Shown: positions 22,095 through 32,030 of the stretch, one piece after another
Numbering within the stretch: the first letter of the stretch is position 1
Layout: each line of letters starts with the position of its first letter
Assembly (NCBI RefSeq): GCF_000219625.1
Contig: NC_018199.1
Location: forward strand, 62,001-126,000
DNA length: 64,000 nucleotides
Direction: 5' to 3'
From: Zymoseptoria tritici IPO323
Lineage: Eukaryota; Ascomycota; Dothideomycetes; Mycosphaerellales; Mycosphaerellaceae
Program-made: the position numbers and the translations under genes
The notes under the pieces: generated by a model
The model's input: the letters and a program-made list of their open reading frames with translations, nothing else
What the model was told of the DNA's origin: nothing
Database searches by the model: none

Positions 22095-22696
22095 TTGCCA
22101 TCATGCTACGACAAAGCCGCTGTAACAGTCCATATCCAGCGACTATACCGGAGATCTATCCGACTCCGGCCGAACGCCGGCGACTGGGTCCACAAGCTGG
22201 ACCGCATCGACAACTACACGATTCTGCCGGATCGTGTGCAGCAGTACAAGTCCGATCCGATCCACCAGCTCTACGAAACCAGCTAGCAAGCGAATTCGAA
22301 ACCACCAACTCTTTCCATGTCGTTGACTCGGGCAGGAACCGCGAATTTGACTTCCCTCACTGCACTTGTCCCGGCTGCCAAGCCGCGGTTCAGAACTGGA
22401 AAGGCGATCTTAACGTGGAACTCCCGAACGACCAAGGCCGACCGTACGTCAGGCAGGCTGCTGGATGCTCTGCTTGCGTTTCCGCGCGCGAGCAGAGTCA
22501 CCCGTCACAGCCTCCGCCTCCGCCGAGGGAAGAAACCCTGGACCGCATCCGACACTCTGCGCGATCGCCATCTCCACCGTCCCTGTCCCCATCCACGGCC
22601 GTGCCCGCTCCGACCCGAAGTACTACAGCTCCGGATCCAGGAGCATGGTCGGGTATGCAGTCATTACACAGCATCGAAACCACGAACCTTCTTTAG
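22095..22696 (+). pseudogene. Hypothetical Cys-containing protein gene with one frameshift
   Basis: The first part (22,095-22,286) is strongly protein-like (IQRLYRRSIRLRPNAGDWVH; KLDRIDNYTILPDRVQQYKS) and ends at TAG 22,284-22,286. The next frame continues without a gap (FHVVDSGRNREFDFPHCTCP, a CTCPGC possible metal site, then a Ser/Pro-rich tail) to 22,696. No ATG begins the first part, so an upstream exon or a lost start is likely. No family recognised. Confidence 0.4.
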
Positions 22697-22929
22697 ACTC
22701 CAGGAAGATGTCTGCGTCGGACAGGTGGTGTCCGGACATGGTCATCATCATATCGTCCATGGGGTCGAAGAGATGTGGTGATTGCATGGAAGACATGCAC
22801 GGCGGGTATGAGTTAAGAAGACATTTTCGGCCAAAGGAGAGGATATGGAGGGTAGGTGTTAAACGTCGTGCTACGGCAGTGGAGAGTTTCGGAGCAGACT
22901 CGAGAGGTTCAGAGGAAGGGTGTGGATAG

Positions 22930-25265
22930 TGGATGTCTGATTTGGGTGATGCTGACGATAGGAAGGGTACTGGAGAGGACGCGAGAAAGTGGTCTTCGCA
23001 GAGTAGTATGCTTTGATCAACTGCTATGTTTTGCTATTTCGGCGCCTTGCCAATACCTTTTCCGTCATGGACAGTAGCAGCATGTTCAACGTTTCTGCCG
23101 TTACGGACTTCGCGACGAGGGCAAGTCCGCGATGAGGAGCGCGGAATCCGGTTCGTTCGTCGCCGTTCCCGCCTAATTAGTCTTGCTCTTCTCCGGCGTT
23201 ATGCCATACCGACCGTCTCAGATGTGCAGCGCGGACGGGACGAATCGGCCAGAGGTATTGCTAGTGAGTAGCGCGATCTCTGGTATGAGGCGCAAGAGTC
23301 CTTGAATGGAGTGCCAGTATTCGACTTTCGTAGATGCGATGCGAGGTCTGGTTTCGAGGATGTTCGCGGAGGTGAGCTCGATGTTGAGGGAGTTTGGCGT
23401 GGCTTGGTCCGGGATCATGAAGACGAGCCCGTCGGGGAGGATTATTTGCTGCGAGCTTCCGGCTGTGCTTTTGGTCTCATAGGCAATAACCCAGCGATAT
23501 CCAGGCTGCTGCTTTCGTAGGACAGGACAGCACCTATAGAAATCTGGTATTCCTCCTCCTCCTCAACTCTGTGCTTCTCCAACCTTTCAACAAAAGAGCA
23601 TGGCTTCAACCCCGGAAGGTGAGAGAGTGGAGCGAAGGTGGGAGAGTGGAGTGAAGGTGAGAAGGATGGATTGAATCTGAGATCGAGTGGAACTGAGTTG
23701 AAGCCGTTCATGCCTGAGGCTGAGAGTGAACTTCAAGGCCAACTCGGCCACCATTAACAAGGCGAGGTACTGAGTCTGACTGCTCTCCCAGACTCGCCGT
23801 TGCGAGATCCATGCCTTTGCGTACTATGGCGCACTTTCCGATTCCTCACCTTCACCTCCACCTTTACATCCACAGCACGCTTCAAAGCCAAGCTCAATGC
23901 GCCAACGAACTTCACCGAGGGTAGGATTATCTTGCAACGATGTTCTATTGGCTGCGCAAGAGATGGTCTGGAAAACGAGGTGGAAATGAGGCAAATGCCA
24001 ATCAATGGACAAGAGAAAGGTCGCGCTGCGACTCAGGTAGGCGTACATTATTGGGCGGCAATGCCGACGAGGCACATGATTGCCCAATAGTTCTTGATGA
24101 GCTGCCCTTGCTGCGACTTGGGGCGACCGACGGCTTTCTTGGGTGCCAGGACTGACGGATCGATGGGGAATGAATGCGATGATGCCTGCCGATCCGATTT
24201 TGATGAGCTAACAGTGTGTGTGTGTGTGTGTGTGTGTGGTAATAATGATAATGATGTGAGTTCGAAGCCGGACAAACTGACCTCCAGAATTCCGCCCTGC
24301 GAACGTGGGCGCTGTTGCTCGTACCGACGTTTTGTTTCGCAGATGATGCAGGACGAAGCTCGCGCAATTCACGGAGATCTTCTGCCCCTTCACCTCTTGG
24401 CGGTAAGGCGATGAGACGACAGCCCGTGCTCGGACGTGGCGTGTATGCAGGAGCCCGACGGGCCAGGTTGACGAGGAGACTTGGATCATTGGGAGATGGT
24501 CAGCACCCTCTGCCGGGTTAGAAGCGAACCTCACGTTTCGGTGACGATTCCGGATTCATATCTTGGAGACATGTTTCCATAGCGGAGCTGACTGTATAGT
24601 AGTAGAGATTGCTCGCCGGCGCTGGTTGGAATCGATATGTACGGTGTCCTGAAGTCGACGGCGTGGTCCTTCAGATACTATCCGACTGATAAATTGACTC
24701 CCAACTTTTCCGGGCCCTGTGCTTGTCGCGGACAAGCCACACGACAATATTCCTGCGTCCGAAGTCTAGTAACACGAGATTTGCTGGCCTTGCTATTCAG
24801 AACGTAAAAAGCGTCGTTTGGGATCGCTTTGGATCCGTTCCGTGAGGGACGACATTCGAGCAGGTTCGTTTAGATCTGAACGCTGGTTGCAATCGCAAGA
24901 ATCACAGACTTTGTACTTCGGTTTTACGGAGATGGAAAATGGGGAATCGGAATCAGATTTAGGCACGGAGATTCCGTTGTATCGCTGCGTGGACAATTTC
25001 AGTCCTGTCTTCTCCCTCTGTTCATTCTCAGAATCTGCGTTCTTTTGATTTTGTCCTTTCCCTGCCTTGCAATTCCCTTCCTTGCGGACAAGGTTACAAC
25101 GATAATCCCCTGATGTGGGGACTTGGCTGGCCTTTGTCCTCCCTCCCTCCCTTCGCTCCCTCCTTCCGCGCAGATCGGATTTGCAACTGAATAACTGACA
25201 CAGAGGGCAGAACAATGGGCCAAGAGGAAATTTTCGCCGCCGCTCGGCTCGGAATAACAGAGGTG
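22930..25265. other. No supported gene in about 2.3 kb
   Basis: Frames on both strands are short and motif-free. Contains the GT microsatellite at 24,216. Confidence 0.4.
24216..24238. repeat. (GT)n microsatellite
   Basis: A GT dinucleotide run of about 23 bases. Confidence 0.9.
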
Positions 25266-25429
25266 TCAACTCATGCAACCGAGCATGCTCCATATATCCA
25301 TCCACGTGAACACGCTCCGAGTGTTGCCATGCACGTGCGGGTTGTGGTTGTGGTGGTAGAATCCCCGGGGGCGGTGGCAGTCGGAAATCCAAGGAAGAGA
25401 CTTTTGAGCACACGCGGCGCAGTTCTGCG

Positions 25430-25500
25430 TCTTGCGCGAATGACTCGCACGGGAGCTGGAAACGCTGAAACTGCAGTCAAACGGTTGGCCAATGAGAGGC
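25430..25500 (-). repeat. Segment shared with 37,466-37,528
   Basis: About 60 bp downstream of the copia RNase H is roughly 75-80 percent identical by eye to the exon end at 37.5 kb. Both read FSVSSxRAS..RK in their local frame. Confidence 0.5.
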
Positions 25501-25519
25501 CAGAGACTACCCTCAAGTC

Positions 25520-26223
25520 GGGCATCAGTGAAGCGGCTTCTCAGTGAGCAGTGAGTGGCAGAGTGCTCGGCGGCTTGCTTGGTAACAGCAGTGGTGCAGT
25601 CGATGAGGCCCAATTGCTGTGCGAATTTGGCGTGGTTGATGGCATCCGACGCCTTGGTGAGTTCGTTAGCGGCTTGTTTCTGAGTGCTGATCCACTGAAT
25701 GACTACGTTGCCAGCGGACAGCTCCTGCCAGATAAAGCGATAGCAAAGGTCAATGTGCTTGGTGCGACCGTTCGAGGCGGAGTCGCGCATAGTGATGGCG
25801 ATTGAGGCCTTGATATCCTCGTAGATCGTGACCAGCCGAGTGTTGCCTTTGTATCCAAGCTCTTCAAGCAGCCGTGAGAGGTAGCTAATCTCCTTCGCTA
25901 CCAGCGTGAGCTAGATGTATTCGGCTTCCGTAGATGAGAGTGCCACAACCGTGTCGACCTGATTTGTAGAAGAGCGGTGCCCCAGCGAACTTGAGGAGGG
26001 TGCCACCGGTTGAGCGACGAGTGGCCTTGTCGTCAGCCCAAGAGGCGTCAGTAAAGGCGTGGAGATTGAGTTCACCACTTCCATTGCCTTGGAACAACAT
26101 GCCAACGGCCTTGGTGTCATATCGAAGGACTGGCAGCACCGCCTCAAGGTAACGCTGTGAGGGGTTGCGAAGGAAACGACAGAGCAGGCCAACTTCATAG
26201 CAGCAGTCCGGTCGGCTGATCAT
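25520..26223 (-). pseudogene. Copia reverse transcriptase end and RNase H
   Basis: Starts inside reverse transcriptase (ISRPDCCYEVGLLCRFLRNP). The RNase H region shows AFTDASWADDKATRRSTGGT, SSTEAEYI and TKHIDLCYRFIWQEL. A frameshift near 25,970 separates KSG from VVALSSTEAEYI, and a TAG follows EYI near 25,914. The reading continues without stop through TKHIDLCYRF to beyond the usual RNase H end. Confidence 0.75.
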
Positions 26224-27080
26224 GACTGGCTACACGGCTGTGCCTGACGACCATTCCGGTTTTGATGACCGAAGTTGACGACCGCTCCGAAGTTGACGAC
26301 CGCTCCGAAGTTGACGACCGTTTCGGTTTTGACGACCAGCGCGAGCCCAGTGAACAGCGTGAGATAGCGCTTCTTCCGAAGGCCTGGTTGTCGAGCGGCA
26401 ACAACGTCAACGCTGACAATGGCGTAGATGGTAGAAGGTCGCTCAGCGGTCAAACGGCTGTGAATCTTGTGAGCGTGTGCCAGGCGGCACGCAGCGCAGG
26501 CTGGCAATTGCCTGTCACCGGTGATGACGATATTGTTGCGTTCAGCCATGGTAATGATCTTGCGTTCGCTGATATGACCGAGGCGTAGATGCCACTCCTC
26601 TATTGTTCCGTGCGGAGCGGTGATCGTGACCAGTGCTTGGTGCAGCGGTTGAGGCTGGTGTCGGTTCTTTGTCAGGTGCGGAAGGCCATTGTGATCGTAA
26701 ACGTCCGCCACCGGCACGCAGTTGCTCTGCGGAGTCTTAATAAACAGCACTTGAAGGTTATTGCGATAGAAGCAGCCCTTCTGAATAAAGGCCTGTGTTG
26801 ACAGCAGGTTTGCGGCCAGCTCCGGAACGTGAAGGACTGCTGTGAAGGTGCAGTCTTGAGGGCCCTTTGAGGCGGTGAAGGTGGCGATTCGAGCGTCACC
26901 ATAGCTGACTGCTTTGATAGCTCCTTTGCCAACGGAGATGGTAATGTCGCAGGCGGTGTAGGATTTGAAGCAGTGGCGACTGTTGCTCATATGATCCGTG
27001 GCACCGAAGTCAACGACCCAAGCAGTAGCATCGTGAGCAGCAAGAAGTGCAGTGACTGCGCCAGCACCAACCGAGTGCAT
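26220..27080 (-). pseudogene. Copia protease / integrase N-terminal region
   Basis: In frame with the Gag part. Begins MHSVGAGAVTALLAAHDATA. The protease motif reads VVDFGATDHMSN, where D-S/T-G is expected, so the active site Ser/Thr is replaced by Phe. A GAG-pre-integrase zinc region follows (WHLRLGH... CAAC). The integrase core begins (IYAIVSVDVVAARQPG, with the first catalytic-type Asp) and is cut off after about 40 residues by the hexapeptide minisatellite at 26,246-26,335. Confidence 0.75.
26246..26335. repeat. 18-bp minisatellite at the copia deletion junction
   Basis: About five 18-bp units (CCGCTCCGAAGTTGACGA and variants with GGTTTTGACGA). On the minus strand they read VVNFGA/VVNFGH hexapeptides. 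It sits exactly where integrase sequence ends and reverse transcriptase sequence begins. Confidence 0.85.
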
Positions 27081-27107
27081 TGGCTCTGGTGATGGCGTCT
27101 TTGATTG

Positions 27108-27748
27108 TCAATCACGCTTCGCCATGAACAGGCGCTGCTCACCGAATTGATAAGTAGCGGCTGCCGGCAGCATTGCAACGGTTTTGTAGCCAGCCTTCTG
27201 CTGTCCACCAGTGTTGAATCCGGCGTGTGACTTTCCAGTCGGCTCCTGCGCCTTTGCGGCTTGTTTAGCCGCCTTTGATGCTTTGATCTTTGCATCGTGC
27301 TCTGCCTTCAGATGAGGGTTCTTCGCATAGCATTCCGATTCGAGATGACGCTCCTTGTTGCAGAAGGTGCAATGTTTGCCGTTCGGAACTGGAGGAACGC
27401 GACGTGGCTGTTGTGATTGCGCCTGTTGCTGAGTTTGCTGTTGAGGGCGTCCAGCCAGCATAGCGGCTCCATGAGCAGCGTTGGCCTGCGCCTTGCTTTC
27501 ATTAACCAGTGCGTCCAAGCACTGGTTGAGGGTGAGTGTAGTGGCATTGCCAGTGGTCTCTTCGAGGCGCTCTTCAGCGCGCATGCCAGCAACGAAATGA
27601 GGGAAGTGCTCGCCGATGATTGAGAGTAAATAAAAGAGACACAGCTTATCTGAAGGCGTGAAGTCTTGATCTTCTTCAACTTGCTGACCTTCGCGCGATA
27701 CTGCGCAACGAAGCGAGTGACATCGCTGCCATTATAACGTGTCCACAT
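27108..27748 (-). pseudogene. Copia Gag, one frameshift
   Basis: The minus strand reads MWTRYNGSDVTRFVAQYRAK and then shifts frame near 27,660 into FTPSDKLCLFYLLSIIGEHF. It continues through a Gln-rich linker to a zinc knuckle CTFCNKERHLESEC (C-x2-C-x4-H-x4-C) at about 27,315-27,375. The frame ends in TGA at 27,108-27,110, directly in front of the in-frame pol region. Gag forms the particle that packages retrotransposon RNA. The indel and stop show it is dead. Confidence 0.75.
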
Positions 27749-28133
27749 CCAGTCGTATCGTCTCTCCCACTCCTACAGACCTGAACCTAACCGCGTTCAC
27801 CTCCAAACTTGCAAGCGCCATCGGTGAGCGACCAGCAGCAAAACTCGCAGCAGCTGCAGTAGCCAGTAGTCCAATGCTCCGCCTAAAGCTCAGAAGTCTG
27901 GGCAAGCGGCAGTGAGCTCTTGCATCGGACTTGCGGGTGATTCGAGCGCGAAGCCCTCCCAGTCAAAGTCGGAGCTGAGGGTTGAGTCGAGGTCGGACGC
28001 AGTAGGATAACTCCCCTCGGCACCGGTCCAAAGTGGTTCCACAGTGTTATGTTGTATCGTGCACTGCGTTGCGCAGGCGTATGCACCACCGCTACCGCGG
28101 GTAATCGTAGCCGTCGACGGACTCAGCAACGCA
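27749..28133. other. No supported gene
   Basis: Left flank of the copia Gag and the 3' side of the next minus-strand gene. No LTR-like sequence was recognised. Confidence 0.4.
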
Positions 28134-28692
28134 TCAGAGCCGTCCCACGTCCCGGAAATGTCTGCGAGAGTGTTCGCGGTTGGCGGCTGCTCGTGCTCTT
28201 ACTCTTCCTGGCGGGCCGGCGAAAGGTGGGTCGTTGTATGTGGGGAGGAAGGCGGGAGGCGCAGCGGGCTCGGATTCCATGGGGTGAAGAAGGGAAGCGG
28301 GGTTCTCGGGCGCGTCGGCGGCCTGAGAAGAATCAGCATCGGAAACGAGTGTGTAGAACGAGAGGAGGGAGTCGCGGCTGTTCATCACCTACCCCACGAG
28401 AACGGATACACTCATGGATGGTCCAAATTTCCTTCAACAGATGGGACAAGAACCACGTTTGATCGTCATGTTGTCCGAGAGGATGATCTTTGCAGCTCGC
28501 AACGCCCACCAACATCAAGTACGCGTGGACGGTACTGGCGGAGACGATTGTGGGCTGCTGCATGACCTCGACCAGACAACTGACGGGGTAGAGGGTGTTT
28601 GGCCGGGCTCCCAAAAATCGCGTGCATCTCGTCTCTTGCTTGCTCGTGGATTTGGATACGCATCTTCCACGGCGAATGCCTAGGCGTTCCAT
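28134..28692 (-). CDS. Two-exon hypothetical protein, paralogue of 46.3-46.7 kb
   Basis: Exon 1 runs 28,692-28,393 (ATG, 100 codons, phase 0). The intron is 28,323-28,392 (70 bp, GTAGGT ... GCTGATTCTTCTCAG). Exon 2 is 28,322-28,134. The spliced product is 162 residues. The conserved core reads MQQPTIVSASTVHAYLML then GVASCKDH, and exon 2 has ENPASLLHPM. A second copy at 46.3-46.7 kb has the same core and the same intron position and phase, with many synonymous differences, which strongly supports this strand and frame. No catalytic motif or domain recognised. Reading frame intact, so it may be expressed. Confidence 0.7.
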
Positions 28693-29449
28693 GACAGCTT
28701 CGACGAGAGGAGAAGGACGCTGGGGAGGAGTACGGTAGCCGCGCAGACGGGTTGGGGACTCGGTGGGAGCATGTGGGAGGCAGCAGCGGATCTGGGACGC
28801 TTATGGTGTTGCTGCTGCTGCTTCGTGATGCGATCGGGTGACCAGATGGCGATGCGGCGGTGGGCGGTGGGTATCGTCGGTCTCTGCGGCGCCGGAGTGG
28901 TGGGTGTCATTGCGGTGGGGTGGAGACGGAAGCGCCTTTTTGTCGAGGAGGAGGAGGACTGGCAAGGTAGGCCGAAGAGCGGTGGGAAAGGAGATGTGCC
29001 AATTCATCGTGGTTGGCGTACAGTGATCGCGCTGGAGTGGGCATGCGGCTGAGACATGTTGCGGATGGCGACGAGTGGGTGGACCCGTGTCCATGAAAAG
29101 GAGAGGTACGCCATGGTCGCTGCGAGGAATGAAGTGTCCTTGTGGTGGGTATGTCGAGAGGAATTGACTCGAGGCAGGGGCGGAGTGGGTGAGGGGGGTG
29201 GGCGGAGAGGGATTCGTGGTGATGTTGGGAGCGGTGCTGGTGGAAGTTGAGGTGGTGAGTCGGTGACGGGAAGTGTGAAAGCCCAGCCACGTGACCAGAA
29301 TTTGGGCCGGGAGTCTGGCCTGAGGCATCCAAAGGTCGCCGCCGGTTCTTGATGGAAGATTGATCAACTTCACTACAACATCGTCAATACACTGGGTCGT
29401 GTCGCAGAATTTGGTCAGGAGACTTCCGTAATCAGACAGTGTATCAATC
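28693..29449. other. No clearly supported gene
   Basis: A Pro/His/Ser-rich minus frame (28,801-29,451) is open for 216 codons without motifs and overlaps a plus frame (28,771-29,052). Confidence 0.3.
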
Positions 29450-29536
29450 ATGGAACTCAGTAGGACGCATCAAGAGCTCCTACAGGATCTGCGACAATTG
29501 ATTAGCGAGTTGACAGAGCTTGTGGAGGCTGATTGA
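29450..29536 (+). CDS. 28-residue leucine-zipper-like micro-frame
   Basis: ATG 29,450 to TGA 29,536 encodes an amphipathic helix (HQELLQDLRQLISELTELVE). It may be a first exon or chance; no splice donor was identified inside it. Confidence 0.2.
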   Translation: MELSRTHQELLQDLRQLISELTELVEAD

Positions 29537-29610
29537 TGTTGGCTGATATCTTGGCTGATGATATGTTAAAGTGAGCAGAGACTGGAAGTAGAAGAGCATG
29601 ATGCGGTATG

Positions 29611-30656
29611 CTAGATGTGGTGCAGCTCTCGGGAAGGTGGTTGAGAAGACTGGACAGTAGCTATTGCTGTTGCCAAGGGTGATTCCAAGGGGTACGACAC
29701 TTGAGATGGAGCAGCAGAAGGGAGGGTGAAAGTCTCGCTGGACGATGATCGAGTCGGATTGATTGATGGTGGAGGTACTGACGGAGATCGATGGGTGGAA
29801 GCAGCGGTGATGTGACCCTCCGGGGTAGATCTGGAAGGCGGTGATCTCAACGGCGTGGATCCCGAAGATGGCCGCGGCTGTCTTGCGGTGGACCTGGTCG
29901 GAGTAGATGGATGCTGGCGGGACTGATCAGACGGGATAGTATCACGACGTCGTGGGCCAGGAGAAGAGATAGACCGAGCAGCCAAAGCCTCAAGCTCTTG
30001 CTCCATCTCATCCACCTCGTCATCGTCGGCAAGCTCGCCCTTCCCACGCCACACCGCCCCTCGGTGATGTTCGAAGCGGTCAACGATCGCCATAACCTGG
30101 CGCCACTGATTGTCAATGAAGTCGAGATACTTGCGACTATTGAAGGTACGCAGCGTGGCTTCCACGAGGTCGGCGATGAGATCGGCCCGGTCGTCTGCGG
30201 AGATGTCGTTCTTCGGTGACGATGGGATTGCGAAGATGGCATCGACACCGCCGTGGTCTACCATGGCTCGCTTGGCCCACTCGGCTGGAGGGCCATCGCT
30301 GAAGGCTTCTCAGACGGAGCGGGAGACCATGCCGGAGTCGTGAAGCGTGGAGGCTACGATGGCTGCTTGGTAGAGCTAGAGATGTGGGAGAGGCTCCCCC
30401 GCACAGACATCGTTGTAATTGAGCTGGTTGAAGTTCTGCATCGAACGCAGTCAGCACGGCGATGGTCTCGAACGCAGCAATCGGGATGGATGCAGACGAA
30501 TCTCGTGTAATGACGATGAGCGCGTGGCGATTCTGATGGCTGTGTGATGGGATGATTGCAGGGGAGGGAATTGCCCAGCAGGTTGAGGGTATTGTAGAGA
30601 TCTGAGTAGGTAACTTACCGTAGAGAACGAACGGTCACATCGAGCGGACCGGTCAT
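29611..30656 (-). pseudogene. Disrupted hypothetical protein gene
   Basis: A first exon (30,656-30,619, TGPLDVTVRSL) ends at a consensus GTAAGT. An acceptor with a CTGAC branch ends at 30,436. The following frame reads NFNQLNYNDVCAGEPLPHL, then TAG (30,376-30,378), LYQAAIVASTLHDSG..., TGA (30,310-30,312), AFSDGPPAEWAKRAMVDHGG and on to 29,611. The second half is helical, then Ser/Pro/Thr-rich. The same frame stays protein-like across both stops for about 277 codons, so the stops look like CAG-to-TAG and CGA-to-TGA changes. The exon 1 phase does not fit exon 2 exactly, another sign of decay. Family unknown. Confidence 0.55.
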
Positions 30657-30887
30657 GCTGTGATACTCTGATCCTTGACTGCTGACAAAAAAAGACGGAT
30701 CAGCCGGTCAAAACCACCGGCAGAGTACAACTCCGCACCCGTTGTTGATATTTTACATGCACTCGGACAAAACACCACTGTACTCATACATCGGGAAGAA
30801 AACCAGACCATCACGCCTTCTCCAACATTTCGACGCCCATTCTGCATCCAATCGTACTCATCGCAACAGAGAAGTGCATGGGCGAGG

Positions 30888-31499
30888 ATGACGGAGCGAG
30901 ATTGCCGCGGCGAGGAAAGCTCGGGAGGAGGAGAACAAGGAGAAGAAGAAGAAGAACAGTCGATGCTCAGTCCAATACCTTCGCAGTCCAGTCAAAAGAG
31001 AAAGGTATGGCGTCGCGGAGGAGAGTCGTCGACAGATGGAGACGATAACGACGATGAGGATGAGAGCACAGCGTCTTCTTCATCGACGACCGGAGTTGGA
31101 TTGGGGAGGAAAAGGCTGTCTCCTGCTGGCATCGATCAGGATAAGGAGAGGAGAAAGACGGCGAAGAGTGGAGGAAAAATGAGGAGACCAGATTCGACCT
31201 CATCGCGCGGTCGAGGCAATCGAAGGGTGGGACGCGATGATCGGGCCGATGATACGATCACGAGACGAGAAGCCAGCGAAGACGAAGATTCCGTGCGCAG
31301 CAGTCGGAGGAGGAAGAAGCGCGATTGGGTTGTGGAAGACGCCACAGACCGACGCCGACGGAGAGGAGGGCAGGACAAGGCCAAAGGCAAAAACAACGAC
31401 GTATCTTCGTCATCTGCGGTGGAAGTCGAGGTCGAGTGCGGACTGGAACGCATGCATCTCGATGCGGCGTTTCTCGCAGTTAACGCCGGGATGCGTTGA
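30888..31499 (+). CDS. Nuclear-type low-complexity hypothetical protein
   Basis: I take the first ATG (30,888); an upstream in-frame TTG is not a fungal start. The product is 203 residues and intact: acidic runs (GEEEEE, DDNDDEDE), Ser runs and several basic clusters (RRRKKRDW, RRRRRG) that would act as nuclear localisation signals. The C-terminus reads GLERMHLDAAFLAVNAGMR and looks like a short helix. No domain recognised; a chromatin or RNA-associated disordered protein is plausible. Confidence 0.5.
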   Translation: MTERDCRGEESSGGGEQGEEEEEQSMLSPIPSQSSQKRKVWRRGGESSTDGDDNDDEDESTASSSSTTGVGLGRKRLSPAGIDQDKERRKTAKSGGKMRRPDSTSSRGRGNRRVGRDDRADDTITRREASEDEDSVRSSRRRKKRDWVVEDATDRRRRRGGQDKAKGKNNDVSSSSAVEVEVECGLERMHLDAAFLAVNAGMR

Positions 31500-32030
31500 G
31501 GAAGATTGATGGAACCCATTGGGCGAACAGTCTGGATGCTAGATGCTGGATGCTTGATGTATTGCAGTCCACCAGGCGTCGTGTTGTGAGAACATACAAG
31601 AAGACAGGACGAAGCATGGGGCCGATGGTGTGGAGTGAACACGTTCGGATCTTTGGTCGCGAACGAGGGAATTGAGGATGTTGGTCGTTCATTCCAGCTC
31701 AGGCAAGACTATGCGGACAGCGAACGAGTCCGGACATTGGAGCATCTCTCTTCTCGACCCTTGTTATCTGTTCTGTTCTTGTCGGTACCCTCGTAGCACG
31801 TTCGGCGAATTGATCTGTGTTGACCAGAAGCCCGCACCTTCTATGCCTTTGCATCTTCGACTGTTTGTGTTCCTCCCGTGCGGTGCACGATCAATCCACC
31901 CAACCCGACCGGAGGTGGATTGATGAGGATTGACGGGTTGATAGATTGATCAATCCTCAGTCCTTAGATCTGAGAGGCTGCCGCAGGCGAGCGATTTTTG
32001 ATGGATTGGTCAATCCAAATGAGTCCTGGG
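31500..32030. other. No supported gene
   Basis: Contains inverted-looking TTGATCAATC motifs around 31,905-32,040 but no gene-like frame. Confidence 0.4.

Larger units (their letters stand above)
25266..27748 (-). mobile_element. Ty1/copia retrotransposon remnant, internally deleted
   Basis: Copia-order domains lie on the minus strand: Gag with CCHC knuckle, protease-like motif, GAG-pre-integrase HHCC zinc region, start of the integrase core, then directly the end of reverse transcriptase and RNase H. Most of the integrase core and most of reverse transcriptase are missing at about 26,220-26,335. No LTR pair was recognised. Frames are broken by a frameshift near 27,660, a TGA at 27,108-27,110, a frameshift near 25,970 and a TAG near 25,914. 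The element cannot move by itself. Its remaining order (Gag-PR-IN-RT-RH) identifies it as copia rather than gypsy. Confidence 0.85.

Noticed and set aside
25266..27748. LTRs flanking the copia remnant
   Set aside because: No pair of matching direct repeats with TG...CA ends could be found on either side by eye.
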